From NCBI RefSeq assembly GCF_001422365.1, contig NZ_LMMT01000036.1, positions 313,823-377,822 of the forward strand: DNA of 64,000 nt. Direction: 5' to 3'. Below the pieces are notes generated by a model. It was not told the DNA's origin. It did no database searches and saw only the letters and a program-made list of their open reading frames with translations. The DNA is from Pseudorhodoferax sp. Leaf265 (GTDB lineage Bacteria; Pseudomonadota; Gammaproteobacteria; Burkholderiales; Burkholderiaceae_C). The first letter of the stretch is position 1; the number at the start of each line of letters is the position of its first letter. The position numbers and the translations under genes were made by a program. Positions 19,432 to 31,058 of this stretch are shown here, piece by piece.

Positions 19432-20649
19432 ATGGCCACCGCAGTTTCCAGGGACGTCAAGGAGTTTGTCTTCGAGTGGGAGGGCAAGGACCGCAATGGC
19501 AAGCAGGTGCGCGGCGAGACCCGCGCGGCCGGCGAGAACCAGGTGCAGGCCTCGCTGCGGCGCCAAGGCGTGTTCCCGACCAAGATCAAGAAGCGCCGCA
19601 TGCGGGGCGGCAAGTCGATCAAGCCGAAGGACATCGCCATCTTCACGCGCCAGCTGGCCACCATGATGAAGGCCGGCGTGCCGCTGCTGCAGGCCTTCGA
19701 CATCGTGGGCCGCGGCAATGCCAACGCCAGCGTGACCAAGCTGCTCAACGACGTGCGCATGGACGTGGAGACCGGCAGCTCGCTGAGCGCGGCCTTCCGC
19801 AAGTTCCCGCTGCAATTCGACAGCCTGTACTGCAACCTCGTCGAAGCCGGCGAGGCCGCCGGCATCCTGGAGGCGCTGCTGGACCGGCTGGCCACCTACA
19901 TGGAGAAGACCGAGGCCATCAAGTCCAAGATCAAGTCGGCGCTGATGTACCCGATCTCGGTGATCGTGGTGGCATTCGTCGTGGTCTCCGTCATCATGAT
20001 CTTCGTGATCCCGGCGTTCAAGGAAGTGTTCAGCTCCTTTGGCGCAGACCTGCCGGCGCCCACGCTGCTCGTGATCGCCATCAGCGAGTTCTTCGTTTCG
20101 TATTGGTGGCTGATCTTCGGCGGCATCGGCGGCGGCCTGTACTTCTTCATGCAGGCCTGGAGACGCAACGAGCGTGTGCAGCAGGTGATGGACCGCCTGC
20201 TGCTCAAGGCGCCCGTTTTCGGCGTGCTGATCGAGAAGTCCTGCATCGCGCGCTGGACGCGGACACTGGCCACCATGTTCGCCGCCGGCGTGCCGCTGGT
20301 GGAAGCGCTGGACTCGGTCGGGGGCGCCTCCGGCAACTCGGTCTATGCCGTGGCCACCGAGAGGATCCAGCAGGAGGTCTCGGTCGGCACCAGCCTCACT
20401 GCGGCCATGACCAACGCCAAGGTGTTCCCGAGCATGGTGCTGCAGATGTGCGCAATCGGCGAGGAATCGGGCTCCATCGACCACATGCTCGGCAAGGCCG
20501 CCGACTTCTACGAGGAAGAGGTCGACGACATGGTGGCCGGCCTGTCCAGCCTCATGGAGCCCATCATCATCGTGTTCCTGGGCGGGCTGATCGGTGGCAT
20601 CGTGATCGCGATGTACCTGCCGATCTTCAAGCTCGGCCAAGTCGTCTGA
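19432..20649 (+). CDS. pilC: Type IV pilus inner-membrane platform protein PilC
   Basis: A 405-residue platform protein with two GspF domains, each with cytoplasmic helices such as DIAIFTRQLATMMKAGVPLLQ (about 64-84) and the matching ARWTRTLATMFAAGVPLVEAL (about 270-290). Three transmembrane helices are visible (ALMYPISVIVVAFVVVSVIM, YWWLIFGGIGGGLYFF and IIIVFLGGLIGGIVIAMYL). It couples PilB ATPase motion to pilin assembly. It starts 24 bases after pilB and its stop TGA overlaps the pilD ATG by one base. Confidence 0.97.
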   Translation: MATAVSRDVKEFVFEWEGKDRNGKQVRGETRAAGENQVQASLRRQGVFPTKIKKRRMRGGKSIKPKDIAIFTRQLATMMKAGVPLLQAFDIVGRGNANASVTKLLNDVRMDVETGSSLSAAFRKFPLQFDSLYCNLVEAGEAAGILEALLDRLATYMEKTEAIKSKIKSALMYPISVIVVAFVVVSVIMIFVIPAFKEVFSSFGADLPAPTLLVIAISEFFVSYWWLIFGGIGGGLYFFMQAWRRNERVQQVMDRLLLKAPVFGVLIEKSCIARWTRTLATMFAAGVPLVEALDSVGGASGNSVYAVATERIQQEVSVGTSLTAAMTNAKVFPSMVLQMCAIGEESGSIDHMLGKAADFYEEEVDDMVAGLSSLMEPIIIVFLGGLIGGIVIAMYLPIFKLGQVV

Positions 20650-21611
20650 TGCCCGGTACCGCCTGGCTGGACGCCGCGCTCGGCGGCGTCCTGGGATTGC
20701 TCATCGGCAGTTTCCTGAACGTGGTGGTCTACCGCGTGCCGGCCATGATGTACCGCGGCTGGTTGCGCGAATCTGCCGACAACCTGATGGCGGCCGATCC
20801 GCAGATGGGCGTGCCCACCTCGCTGTGGGACCTCGTGTTCGGCGGCAAGGCCACCCCGCCGCCGCACCTGTACGCCAGCGCCGAGGCGGCCGGCAAGGCA
20901 CTGGACGCGCTGGCGCCGCTGGACCTCGTGCGCCCGCGCTCACGCTGCCGCGCCTGCGGCCACCAGATCCGCTGGTACGAGAACCTGCCAGTGCTGAGCT
21001 GGCTCGCGCTGCGCGGCGCCTGCTCGGCCTGCGGCACCCGCATCGGCTGGCGCTACCCGCTGGTCGAACTGGCGACCGGCGCCGTCTTCGCGCTGTGCGC
21101 CTGGCGCTGGGGCCTGGGCCCGGTGGCGGCGGCCTGGGCCCTGTTCGCTGCCCTGCTGCTGTGCCAGTTCCTGATCGACCTGGACACGCAGTTGCTGCCC
21201 GACCAACTCAACTACCTGCTGCTGTGGGCGGGCCTGCTGGCCAGCGTGCTGGGCTGGACCATCCCGCTGTCGGCGGCCGTCTGGGGCGCGGCAGCCGGCT
21301 ACCTGGTGCTTTGGGGCTTCTTCCACGCCTACCGCTTGCTCACGGGCAAGGAAGGCATGGGCTATGGCGACTTCAAGCTGCTCGCGGCCCTGGGTGGCTG
21401 GCTGGGCGCCGACCATCTGCTGGCCATCCTGCTGCTGTCGTCCATCGTCGGAGCGCTGCTCGGCGGCGCGCTGCTGCTGCGTGGCCGGCTCGCGCACAAG
21501 GACGTGCCCATCGCGTTCGGGCCCTTCCTTGCCGGCGCTGGCCTTCTGTGCCTGGTGCTGGGCCCCAACCAGGTCCGGCATCTCGCGCCGTTCGCCTTCC
21601 CCTGGGGCTGA
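20649..21611 (+). CDS. pilD: Prepilin peptidase / N-methyltransferase PilD
   Basis: A 320-residue A24-family membrane aspartic peptidase. LLIGSFLNVVVYRVP opens the chain; the zinc-binding cytoplasmic loop has two CxxC pairs (CRAC and CSAC); the catalytic aspartates are in LIDLDTQLLPD and in GYGDFKLLAALGGWLG. It cleaves and N-methylates type IV prepilins. An insertion around residues 45-90 (MAADPQMGVPTSLWDLVFGG and following) extends the N-terminal domain, as seen in other Burkholderiales. The TGATG junction with pilC indicates coupled translation. Confidence 0.97.
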   Translation: MPGTAWLDAALGGVLGLLIGSFLNVVVYRVPAMMYRGWLRESADNLMAADPQMGVPTSLWDLVFGGKATPPPHLYASAEAAGKALDALAPLDLVRPRSRCRACGHQIRWYENLPVLSWLALRGACSACGTRIGWRYPLVELATGAVFALCAWRWGLGPVAAAWALFAALLLCQFLIDLDTQLLPDQLNYLLLWAGLLASVLGWTIPLSAAVWGAAAGYLVLWGFFHAYRLLTGKEGMGYGDFKLLAALGGWLGADHLLAILLLSSIVGALLGGALLLRGRLAHKDVPIAFGPFLAGAGLLCLVLGPNQVRHLAPFAFPWG

Positions 21612-21612
21612 C

Positions 21613-22212
21613 ATGAAGACCCTCGGATTGACGGGCGGCATCGGCAGCGGCAAGAGCACGGTCTCTGGCATGCTGGTCGAGCGCGGCGCTGCATTGATCG
21701 ATGCCGACGCCAACGCCCGCAGCGTCACGGCGCCGGGCGGCGCGGCCATCGCGCCCATCCGCGCGGAGTTCGGCGACGCACTGATCACCGCCGATGGCGC
21801 GCTCGACCGCGCCCGCATGCGCGAACTCGCCTTCCGCGATCCGGCCGCCAAGCGCCAGCTCGAAGCCATCGTGCACCCGCTCGTCGGCGAGCTGGGCCGC
21901 CAGCAATTGGAGGCCGCGCGCGCGGCCGGCCACGGCTGCGTGGTGTACGACATCCCGCTGCTGGTCGAGTCGGGCCGCTGGCGCGCCCTGCTCGATGCCG
22001 TGCTCGTGGTCGACTGCAGGCCCGAGACGCAGGTCGCGCGCGTGATGGCCCGCAGCGGCCTCACCGAGGAGGCCGTGCGCGCCATCATGGCCGCACAGGC
22101 TTCCCGCGCAGAGCGGCTGGCCGCGGCCGACACAGTCATTTACAACGATGGCATCTCCCTGGACGCATTGCGGAATGCCGTCCATCGGTTCGCTGAGGCC
22201 TTCGGGCTATGA
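21613..22212 (+). CDS. coaE: Dephospho-CoA kinase
   Basis: A 199-residue P-loop kinase that phosphorylates dephospho-CoA in the last step of CoA synthesis. The N-terminal LGLTGGIGSGKSTVSG gives the Walker A; IDADANARSVTAPG carries the DXD motif; VVDCRPETQVARVMARSGLTEEAVRAI is the substrate lid region. Located one base after pilD in the pilBCD-coaE-zapD-yacG order conserved in beta- and gammaproteobacteria. Confidence 0.97.
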   Translation: MKTLGLTGGIGSGKSTVSGMLVERGAALIDADANARSVTAPGGAAIAPIRAEFGDALITADGALDRARMRELAFRDPAAKRQLEAIVHPLVGELGRQQLEAARAAGHGCVVYDIPLLVESGRWRALLDAVLVVDCRPETQVARVMARSGLTEEAVRAIMAAQASRAERLAAADTVIYNDGISLDALRNAVHRFAEAFGL

Positions 22213-22237
22213 TCGGCGGCGAACGGAAGTCCAGAGC

Positions 22238-22993
22238 GTGATCCTTTACGAGTACCCCTTCAACGAACGCGTCCGCACATACCTGCGCCTGGAGCACCTG
22301 TTTCGCCGTCTGGTTGAACTGATGCCGCGCGAGCACCCTGTCGACCACCATTTCGCGTTGGTCACGTTGTTCGAGATCATGGACGTGGCGGCCCGCGCCG
22401 ACCTCAAGTCCGACGTGCTCAAGGACCTGGAGCGCCACAAGAGCCAGCTGGCCGGCTACCGCGAGAACCCCGCCATCGACCAGCGCGTGCTCGAAGACGT
22501 GATCGGGCAGTTGGAACAGTGCTTCACGGCGCTGCACGAGCAGCCTGGCAAGGCCGGCCAACCGTTGACCGAGAACGACTGGCTCATGAGCCTACGCAGC
22601 CGCGTGAGCATTCCGGGCGGCACCTGCGGCTTCGACTTGCCGGCCTACTATGCCTGGCAGCACGAGCCTGCGGACGTACGCCGCCAAGCCATCGCCGGGT
22701 GGAGCACCACGCTGGCGCCGCTGGCCGAATCCATCCAGCACCTGCTCAAGATGCTGCGCGACTCCGGCGCGCCGCAGAAGGTGATGGCGCTGGCGGGCCA
22801 GTTCCAGCAGAACCTGCCGCAAGGCCGGACCTACAACCTCATGCGCCTGCGCATCGACCCAACGCTCGGCCTGGTGCCCGAGATCAGCGGCAACCGGCTC
22901 ATGGTCTCGGTGCGGCTCATGCGCCTGGGCGAGGATGCCAAGCTGCACCAGGCCAGCGACGATGCCGCCTTCGAAGTCGCGCTCTGCGCCTGA
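22238..22993 (+). CDS. zapD: Cell division protein ZapD
   Basis: A 251-residue FtsZ-bundling protein that stabilises the Z-ring. It begins ILYEYPFNERVRTYLRLEHL, the conserved start of the family; helical N-terminal domain about 1-150, beta-rich C-terminal domain containing YNLMRLRIDPTLGLVPEISGN. The start is GTG at 22238 (VILYEYPF); earlier in-frame codons fall in the spacer after coaE and are not conserved. It stops one base before yacG. Confidence 0.95.
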   Translation: MILYEYPFNERVRTYLRLEHLFRRLVELMPREHPVDHHFALVTLFEIMDVAARADLKSDVLKDLERHKSQLAGYRENPAIDQRVLEDVIGQLEQCFTALHEQPGKAGQPLTENDWLMSLRSRVSIPGGTCGFDLPAYYAWQHEPADVRRQAIAGWSTTLAPLAESIQHLLKMLRDSGAPQKVMALAGQFQQNLPQGRTYNLMRLRIDPTLGLVPEISGNRLMVSVRLMRLGEDAKLHQASDDAAFEVALCA

Positions 22994-22994
22994 C

Positions 22995-23198
22995 ATGGCC
23001 AGCGATCCTTCGGCACGCTGGGTGACGTGCCCGACCTGCAAGGGCAAGAGCCTGTACGCACCCAGCAATGCCTTCCGGCCGTTCTGCAGCGAGCGCTGCA
23101 AGAATCTGGATTTTGGCGCCTGGGCCAGCGAGAGCTTCGCCGTGCCCGATCCGACGCCGCCGGACGACCAGCCCTTCGGCGATCCCCGGCTTCAGTAG
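22995..23198 (+). CDS. yacG: DNA gyrase inhibitor YacG (zinc-binding)
   Basis: A 67-residue protein with a four-cysteine zinc site (Cys12, Cys15, Cys31, Cys35; CPTC and CSERC) and the conserved FRPFCSERCKNLDFGAWA. YacG binds GyrB and inhibits gyrase in E. coli. The ATG at 22995 follows the zapD stop by one base. Its end is four bases from the convergent mutT stop, leaving no room for a terminator. Confidence 0.95.
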   Translation: MASDPSARWVTCPTCKGKSLYAPSNAFRPFCSERCKNLDFGAWASESFAVPDPTPPDDQPFGDPRLQ

Positions 23199-23202
23199 CC
23201 GT

Positions 23203-23670
23203 TCAGGCGCAGGTCGCGCCCGAGAAGCCGCGCTCCGCCGCCAGCCAGTCGAGCACCGGCAACGCGCCCGGCAGCACCGGTGACTGGGCCACCGGCAGCG
23301 TGGCCCAGGCGAAACGCTGGCCTTCGCGCATCTCCAGCTGGCCTGTCCAGGCGCACACCTTGCAGAAGTTGAGCCGCACCAGCGCGTGCGGGTAGTCCAC
23401 GAGCTCCACGCGCCAGGGCTCGGCCGCAGCGATCACGATGCCGATCTCCTCCAGCAGTTCGCGGCGCAGTGCCTGCTCCACGGTCTCGCCCGCTTCGAGC
23501 TTGCCGCCCGGGAACTCCCAGTAGCCTGCGTAGACCTTGCCCTCGGGGCGCGAGGTCAGCAGGAACCGGCCTTCGGCATCGAGCAGCACGCCCACGGCGA
23601 CATCGACGGCTTGGCGGTCCGGCCCGCCCTCGCGGGGCCGGTCGCCATCGGCAACCAATGCTCTGCTCAT
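23203..23670 (-). CDS. mutT: MutT-type NUDIX hydrolase (8-oxo-dGTP diphosphatase)
   Basis: A 155-residue NUDIX protein. The Nudix box is complete: GGKLEAGETVEQALRRELLE followed by EIGI. FLLTSRPEGKVYAGYWEFPGG precedes it, as in MutT. It would hydrolyse oxidised guanine nucleotides before they enter DNA. ATG at 23670 overlaps the DUF815 gene stop by four bases (ATGA). The N-terminal extension of about 20 residues (MSRALVADGDRPREGGPDRQ) is not in E. coli MutT. The substrate is inferred from family and the conserved neighbourhood. Confidence 0.88.
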   Translation of the reverse strand: MSRALVADGDRPREGGPDRQAVDVAVGVLLDAEGRFLLTSRPEGKVYAGYWEFPGGKLEAGETVEQALRRELLEEIGIVIAAAEPWRVELVDYPHALVRLNFCKVCAWTGQLEMREGQRFAWATLPVAQSPVLPGALPVLDWLAAERGFSGATCA

Positions 23671-24542
23671 GCCGCTGCGTGCCGGCCCGCGTAGTCGCGC
23701 GCGAACTGGTAGGCCACACGGCCGCTGCGCGAAGCGCGCTCGAGCGCCCAGACCAGGGCCTCGGGCCGCGCCGCCTCGACAGCCGCATCCGGCACGCCGA
23801 AGGAGCGCAGCCACTGGGCCACGATGACGAGGTACTCGTCCTGCGTGAACGGGTAGAAGCTGACCCACAGGCCGAAGCGCTCGGACAGCGAGATCTTCTC
23901 CTCGACCACCTCGCCCGGGTGCAGCTCGCCGTCGTCCGTGTGCTTGTACGTGAGGTTTTCCTTCATGTACTCGGGCAGCAGGTGGCGGCGGTTGCTGGTC
24001 GCGTAGATCAGCACGTTGGGCGTCGACGCGGCCACCGACCCGTCCAGGATGGACTTGAGCGCCTTGTAGCCAGGCTCGCCGTCCTCGAAGCTGAGGTCGT
24101 CGGCGAAGATGATGAACTTCTCGGGCCGCTGGGCCACGACCTCGACGATGTCGGGCAGGTCTACCAGGTCGGCCTTGTCGACCTCGATCAAACGCAGGCC
24201 GCGCGGCGCGTACTCGTGCAAACAGCCGCGGATCAGCGAGGACTTGCCCGTGCCACGCGCGCCCGTCAGCAGCACGTTGTTGGCAGGCTTGCCTTCGACG
24301 AACTGCAGCGTGTTGCGCTGGATCTTTTCCTTCTGGCCGTCGATCTCCTGCAGATCCGAAAGGCGCATCGCGCCCACATGGCGCACCGGCTCCAGCAGCG
24401 CGTGGCCGGAGCTGCGCTTGCGGTAGCGGAAGGCGATGGAAGCATTCCAGTCGGGTTCAGACAACGGTGCCGGCAGCACGCGCTCGATGCGCGCCATGAG
24501 CTGCTCGGCCCGCGCGAGCATGCGTTCGAAGGCTTCGTTCAT
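23667..24542 (-). CDS. DUF815-family AAA ATPase
   Basis: A 291-residue AAA+ protein of unknown function. Walker A is LLTGARGTGKSSL (about 90-102), Walker B FIIFADDLSFED (about 144-155), sensor I NVLIYATSNRRHLLPEYM, and a later arginine SERFGLWVSFYPF. The DUF815 group is widespread and often near argJ, secA and mutT in betaproteobacteria, as here. It overlaps mutT and starts four bases after argJ, suggesting a shared transcript. No biochemical role is known to me. Confidence 0.9.
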   Translation of the reverse strand: MNEAFERMLARAEQLMARIERVLPAPLSEPDWNASIAFRYRKRSSGHALLEPVRHVGAMRLSDLQEIDGQKEKIQRNTLQFVEGKPANNVLLTGARGTGKSSLIRGCLHEYAPRGLRLIEVDKADLVDLPDIVEVVAQRPEKFIIFADDLSFEDGEPGYKALKSILDGSVAASTPNVLIYATSNRRHLLPEYMKENLTYKHTDDGELHPGEVVEEKISLSERFGLWVSFYPFTQDEYLVIVAQWLRSFGVPDAAVEAARPEALVWALERASRSGRVAYQFARDYAGRHAAA

Positions 24543-24546
24543 CGGC

Positions 24547-25776
24547 TCAGGATCTGTAGTCGGCGTTGATGCTCACGTAGTCGTGGCTGAGGTCGCAGGT
24601 CCAGACCGTGTCGACGGCCTCGCCGCGGCCCAGGCCCACGCGGATCGTGATCTCGCTTTGCTTCATCACGCGCTGGCCGTCTTCCTCGCGGTACTCGGCC
24701 CGGCGGCCGCCGCGCGTGACCACGTGCACGTCGTCCAGGTGCAGTTCGATCCTCGTCTGGTCCAGATCATGGATGCCGGCATAGCCCACGGCCGCCAGGA
24801 TGCGGCCCAGGTTCGGGTCGCTCGCGAAGAAGGCCGTCTTGACCAGAGGCGAATGCGCGATCGCATAGGCCGCGAGCCGGCATTCCTCGGCGGTCTTGCC
24901 GCCCTCGACGCGGATGGTGATGAACTTGGTCGCGCCCTCGCCGTCGCGCACGATGGCCTGGGCCAGCTTCTGCGCCACCTCGAGCAGGCCGGCGCGCAGT
25001 GCGCGGCCGTCCGGCGTGTCCCAGGATTCGACGACCGGGTGTGCGGCCTTCTGCGTCGCGATCACGACGAAGGAGTCGTTGGTCGAGGTGTCGCCGTCGA
25101 TGGTCACGCGGTTGAACGACGCGTCGGCGAGGTCCTTGGCCAGCTGCTGCATCAGTGCCGGCGCGATCTTCGCGTCCGTCGCGAGGTAGCCCAGCATGGT
25201 CGCCATGTTCGGCCGGATCATGCCCGCGCCCTTGCTGATGCCGGTGATGGCCACGGGCACGCCCGACAGCAGCACCTGCGTGCTGAAGGCCTTGGGCACG
25301 GTGTCCGTGGTCATGATGCCTTCGGCGGCACGCGCCCAGTGGTCCGCCTTGGCATCGGCCAGCGCGGCCGGCAGGCCCGCGATGATGCGTTCGCTGGGCA
25401 GCGGCTCCATGATCACGCCGGTGGAGAACGGCAGGATCTGCTCGGGCGCCACGTCCAGCTGCTGGGCCAGCGCCACGCAGGTCGCCTGTGCGCGCGCCAG
25501 GCCGTCGTCGCCCGTGCCCGCGTTGGCATTGCCCGTGTTCACGAGGATCGCGCGGATGCCGTGACCGGCTTCCAGGTGCTTGCGGCAGATCTGCACGGGC
25601 GCGGCGCAGAAGCGGTTCTGCGTGAACACGCCGGCCACGGCCGCGCCTTCGTCGAGCAGCACGACCGTGAGGTCCTTGCGGTTGGCCTTGCGCACGCCGG
25701 CTTCGGCGACACCGATGCGCACGCCGGCGACGGCGTGCAGGTCTGCGGGATTCGGGGGGGAGAGATGGACGGGCAT
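24547..25776 (-). CDS. argJ: Bifunctional ornithine acetyltransferase / N-acetylglutamate synthase
   Basis: A 409-residue autoprocessing enzyme of the cyclic arginine pathway. The self-cleavage site lies in [13 protein letters not shown], between Ala192 and Thr193, with Thr193 becoming the nucleophile. [14 protein letters not shown] and [12 protein letters not shown] are conserved substrate-binding segments. It transfers acetyl from N-acetylornithine to glutamate. It lies 22 bases after the secA stop, so the two may be co-transcribed. Confidence 0.97.
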   Translation of the reverse strand: MPVHLSPPNPADLHAVAGVRIGVAEAGVRKANRKDLTVVLLDEGAAVAGVFTQNRFCAAPVQICRKHLEAGHGIRAILVNTGNANAGTGDDGLARAQATCVALAQQLDVAPEQILPFSTGVIMEPLPSERIIAGLPAALADAKADHWARAAEGIMTTDTVPKAFSTQVLLSGVPVAITGISKGAGMIRPNMATMLGYLATDAKIAPALMQQLAKDLADASFNRVTIDGDTSTNDSFVVIATQKAAHPVVESWDTPDGRALRAGLLEVAQKLAQAIVRDGEGATKFITIRVEGGKTAEECRLAAYAIAHSPLVKTAFFASDPNLGRILAAVGYAGIHDLDQTRIELHLDDVHVVTRGGRRAEYREEDGQRVMKQSEITIRVGLGRGEAVDTVWTCDLSHDYVSINADYRS

Positions 25777-25798
25777 GGGGGCTCCTTGGGTCGGCGTC

Positions 25799-28561
<2,763 letters not shown>

Positions 28562-28744
28562 GAATACGAGATCGCCCGCCTCCGCCCGGCGTGGCGCGGT
28601 GGCATGGCGACCGAAATCCCTTGGTGTCGGTGGAATCCGGAAATGGCGGCAGGTGCGCAGGTGGCCCAGGGCCTGGCGCATGCCAAACCGGCGATTTTAT
28701 GCCGGGCGTCCTGCGGCGCTGGCGACCCCGATAATCCCCCGGCC

Positions 28745-29050
28745 ATGCATGCCCCACGCCGCTCGTTCACCCTGCAACAGGCCGTTGCCGATTCCGGGCC
28801 GCTGGCCCGGCTGTCGGCACTGGTGCGCGAATCGGCCGAGCGCCTGGCCGCCGTGCAGCCGCTGATCCCGCCCCCCATGCGGGCCGCCATCCGGCCGGGT
28901 CCGATCGACGAGAACGGCTGGTGCCTGCTGGTGGACAACAGTGCGGCTGCCGCCAAGCTGCGGCACCTGGCGCCGCTGCTGCAGCAGGCGCTGCGCAACC
29001 GCGGCTGGGACGTGGTGGCGATCCGCGTGAAGATCCAGAAGCGGCTCTGA
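28745..29050 (+). CDS. dciA: DciA-like protein (DUF721), replicative helicase loader
   Basis: A 101-residue DUF721/DciA-fold protein. Features are MHAPRRSFTLQQAVADSGPL at the N-terminus, LLVDNSAAAAKLRHLAPLLQ in the KH-like core, and the end VAIRVKIQKRL. DciA loads DnaB helicase in most bacteria lacking DnaC. It is divergent from secA, a pairing common in the order. Short but with family-typical features; moderately confident. Confidence 0.8.
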   Translation: MHAPRRSFTLQQAVADSGPLARLSALVRESAERLAAVQPLIPPPMRAAIRPGPIDENGWCLLVDNSAAAAKLRHLAPLLQQALRNRGWDVVAIRVKIQKRL

Positions 29051-29089
29051 GCCGCACCGGCTGCGCACCTCACGCACGCCGGCGAAGAG

Positions 29090-29107
29090 TTTCAGAAATT
29101 CCTGAAA
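29090..29107. promoter_or_regulatory. Operator palindrome upstream of the GbsR/MarR gene
   Basis: An 18-base near-perfect palindrome, TTTCAG-AAATTC-CTGAAA. It ends five bases before the candidate -10 box TACAAT at 29112-29117. A third half-site TTTCAG sits at 29117-29122, touching the start codon region. The same core occurs in front of cydD (36058-36075). Likely an autoregulatory site of the regulator; binding is inferred. Confidence 0.7.
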
Positions 29108-29111
29108 ACCA

Positions 29112-29117
29112 TACAAT
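29112..29117 (+). promoter_or_regulatory. Candidate -10 box of the GbsR/MarR gene
   Basis: TACAAT lies seven bases before the ATG at 29125, so transcription would begin at or next to the start codon, giving a leaderless or nearly leaderless mRNA. The -35 region overlaps the operator (GTTTCA at 29089-29094 gives a 17-base spacer). AGGA touches the ATG and is too close for a normal Shine-Dalgarno role. Confidence 0.5.
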
Positions 29118-29124
29118 TTCAGGA

Positions 29125-29712
29125 ATGCGCACAGACGACCTGCCCGAGCTCAGCCGCCAGTTCATCGCCCATTTCGGCGAGATGGGCAGCCGCTGGGGCA
29201 TCAACCGCACGGTGGGGCAGATCTATGCGCTGCTGTACGTGGCGCAGAACCCGATGAACGCCGACGAGATCGCCGAGGCGCTGGCCTTCTCGCGCTCCAA
29301 CGTGAGCATGGGGCTCAAGGAACTGCAATCGTGGCGCCTGGTGCGCTTGCGCCACCTGAGCGGCGACCGGCGCGAGTACTTCGAGGCGCCGCAGGATGTC
29401 TGGGACATCTTCCGCATCCTGGCCGAGGAGCGCCGCCGCCGCGAGATCGAGCCGACGCTGTCGATGCTGCGCGCCGCGCTGCTGGAGACGCCCGCCACCG
29501 ACGCGGAGCGCCACGCCCAGCAGCGCATGCGCGAGATGCACGATCTGATCGACCGGCTCATGAAGTGGTTCGACGACGTGCAGCGCCTGGCGCCCGAGAC
29601 GGCGCTGCAGCTCATGGGCATGGGAGCGGCCGTCACGCGGGTGCTGGGCGTCAAGGACCGGCTGGCCGGCGCGGTGCGCGGGCGCAAGCCGCCCCCGCCG
29701 CCCAAGCCCTGA
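29125..29712 (+). CDS. GbsR/MarR-family transcriptional regulator, likely regulator of cyd
   Basis: A 195-residue winged-helix regulator of the COG1510 (GbsR) type. The DNA-binding domain is about 1-95: RTVGQIYALLYVAQNPMNAD, recognition region EALAFSRSNVSMGLKELQSW and wing LRHLSGDRREYFEA. A helical dimerisation/sensor region follows, and the tail is RKPPPPPKP. It has no cysteine, so thiol or iron-sulfur sensing is unlikely. It converges with the cydDCABX operon (13-base gap) and shares an operator motif with the cydD promoter, making it the probable cyd regulator. Signal unknown. Confidence 0.85.
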   Translation: MRTDDLPELSRQFIAHFGEMGSRWGINRTVGQIYALLYVAQNPMNADEIAEALAFSRSNVSMGLKELQSWRLVRLRHLSGDRREYFEAPQDVWDIFRILAEERRRREIEPTLSMLRAALLETPATDAERHAQQRMREMHDLIDRLMKWFDDVQRLAPETALQLMGMGAAVTRVLGVKDRLAGAVRGRKPPPPPKP

Positions 29713-29725
29713 CCCCGCAGCACCC

Positions 29726-29881
29726 TCAGAGCGCTTCCTGCCGCCCCGCCTCGCCCGGCGTGGGCCGGGCCAGCTTGTCGCGGCGCTGGGCCTCGTCGTC
29801 CATCAGCTCGTACCACATCGCGTTGAGCACCGCGAAGGCCGCGGCCAGCGGCAGGCCCAGCAGCCAGGAGAAGTACCACAT
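29726..29881 (-). CDS. cydX: Cytochrome bd oxidase small subunit CydX
   Basis: A 51-residue single-pass membrane protein: MWYFSWLLGLPLAAAFAVLN then AMWYELMDDEAQRR. The MWYFSW start, one helix and MWYE after the helix are the CydX/CbdX signature. CydX stabilises the CydAB haem arrangement. It is last of the operon, 21 bases after cydB, and ends 13 bases from the convergent regulator gene. Longer than E. coli CydX (37 residues) because of a charged tail. Confidence 0.92.
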   Translation of the reverse strand: MWYFSWLLGLPLAAAFAVLNAMWYELMDDEAQRRDKLARPTPGEAGRQEAL

Positions 29882-29902
29882 GTGCGTTTCCTCAGGTTCG
29901 GT

Positions 29903-31057
29903 TCAATAGGAATGGCCGCTGCCATCCGCGATGGCGCGGGCGTCAACCTTGCCCCAGAGCACCGTGTAGACCCAGCTGGTGTAGGCCACGATGAGCGGCA
30001 GGAACACGGCGGTGACCACCAGCATGACGAACAGCGTGAGGTGGCTCGACGAGGCGTCCCACACCGTCAGGCTGGCGCGCGGGTCCAGCGACGAGGGCAG
30101 CAGGAACGGGAAGGTCGAGGCCCCCACGCTCAGCACGATGCCGACAATGGCGCCCGCGCTGGCCAGCAGCGCCAGCACCTCGCGCCGCAGGGCCAGGCCC
30201 AGCGCAGCCAGTGCGCAGCCGGCCAGGCCGAGCGCGGGCGCCGCCATCGTCCAGCCATGCTGCGCGTAGTTGGTGAACCAGGCGCCGGCCACCCGCTCCA
30301 CCGTCTTGCGCAGCGGCGCCGACGGGCCCGTCGGATCGATCACGCTGGTGATGCGGTAGCCCTCCACGAAGCTCCACAGCACCACGCCGCCCAGCGCGAA
30401 CAGCACCAGCGCGGCCAGTGCCGCACCCATGCCGATGCGGCGGGCGCGCTCGGCCACCGGGCCTTCGGTCTTGAGCAGCAGCCAGGCGCTGCCGTGCATG
30501 GCCACCATGGCCACCGACACCAGGCCGGCCAGCAAGGCGAATGGGCTCAGCAGGCCGAAGAAGCCACCCTCGTAGAAGATGCGCATGTCCGGCGCGAAGC
30601 GGAATGGCACGCCCAGCAGCACGTTGCCCATGGCCACGCCGAAGATCAGCGCGGGCACCAGACCGCAGAAGCACAGCACGGCGTCCCAGCGCGCGCGCCA
30701 GGCCGGCTCCTCGCGCTTGCTGCGGAACTTGAAGGCCACCGGCCGCAGGATCAGTGGCACCAGCGCCGCGAACATCGCCAGGTAAAAGCCCGAGAACGAC
30801 ACCGCGTACAGCGGTGGCCAGGCCGCAAAGATGGCGCCACCGCCCAGAATCAGCCAGACCTGGTTGCCCTCCCACACCGGGCCCACGCTGTTGATGGCCA
30901 CGCGGCGCTCCAGGTCGGTGCGGGCCACGGCGGGCAGCAGCATGCCCACGCCCAGGTCGAAGCCGTCGGTCACCGCGAAGCCGATCAGCAGCGCCCCCAG
31001 CAGTGCCCACCAGACCAGGCGCAGCACGTCGTAGGAAATCAATTCATGCAGGACCAT
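29903..31057 (-). CDS. cydB: Cytochrome bd ubiquinol oxidase subunit II
   Basis: A 384-residue membrane protein with about nine transmembrane helices. It starts MVLHELISYDVLRLVWWALL and includes DGFDLGVGMLLP, SVGPVWEGNQVWLILGGGA and FAAWPPLYA, conserved in CydB. It pairs with CydA to reduce oxygen to water with quinol electrons. ATG 31057 is preceded by AGGGAG; a longer in-frame start at 31075 overlaps cydA. It starts one base after the cydA stop. Confidence 0.97.
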   Translation of the reverse strand: MVLHELISYDVLRLVWWALLGALLIGFAVTDGFDLGVGMLLPAVARTDLERRVAINSVGPVWEGNQVWLILGGGAIFAAWPPLYAVSFSGFYLAMFAALVPLILRPVAFKFRSKREEPAWRARWDAVLCFCGLVPALIFGVAMGNVLLGVPFRFAPDMRIFYEGGFFGLLSPFALLAGLVSVAMVAMHGSAWLLLKTEGPVAERARRIGMGAALAALVLFALGGVVLWSFVEGYRITSVIDPTGPSAPLRKTVERVAGAWFTNYAQHGWTMAAPALGLAGCALAALGLALRREVLALLASAGAIVGIVLSVGASTFPFLLPSSLDPRASLTVWDASSSHLTLFVMLVVTAVFLPLIVAYTSWVYTVLWGKVDARAIADGSGHSY

Positions 31058-31058
31058 T

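Noticed and set aside
28562-28681. Longer SecA start
   Set aside because: The SecA family begins MxxxLxxKIFGSRN as at 28561; the upstream codons are not conserved.
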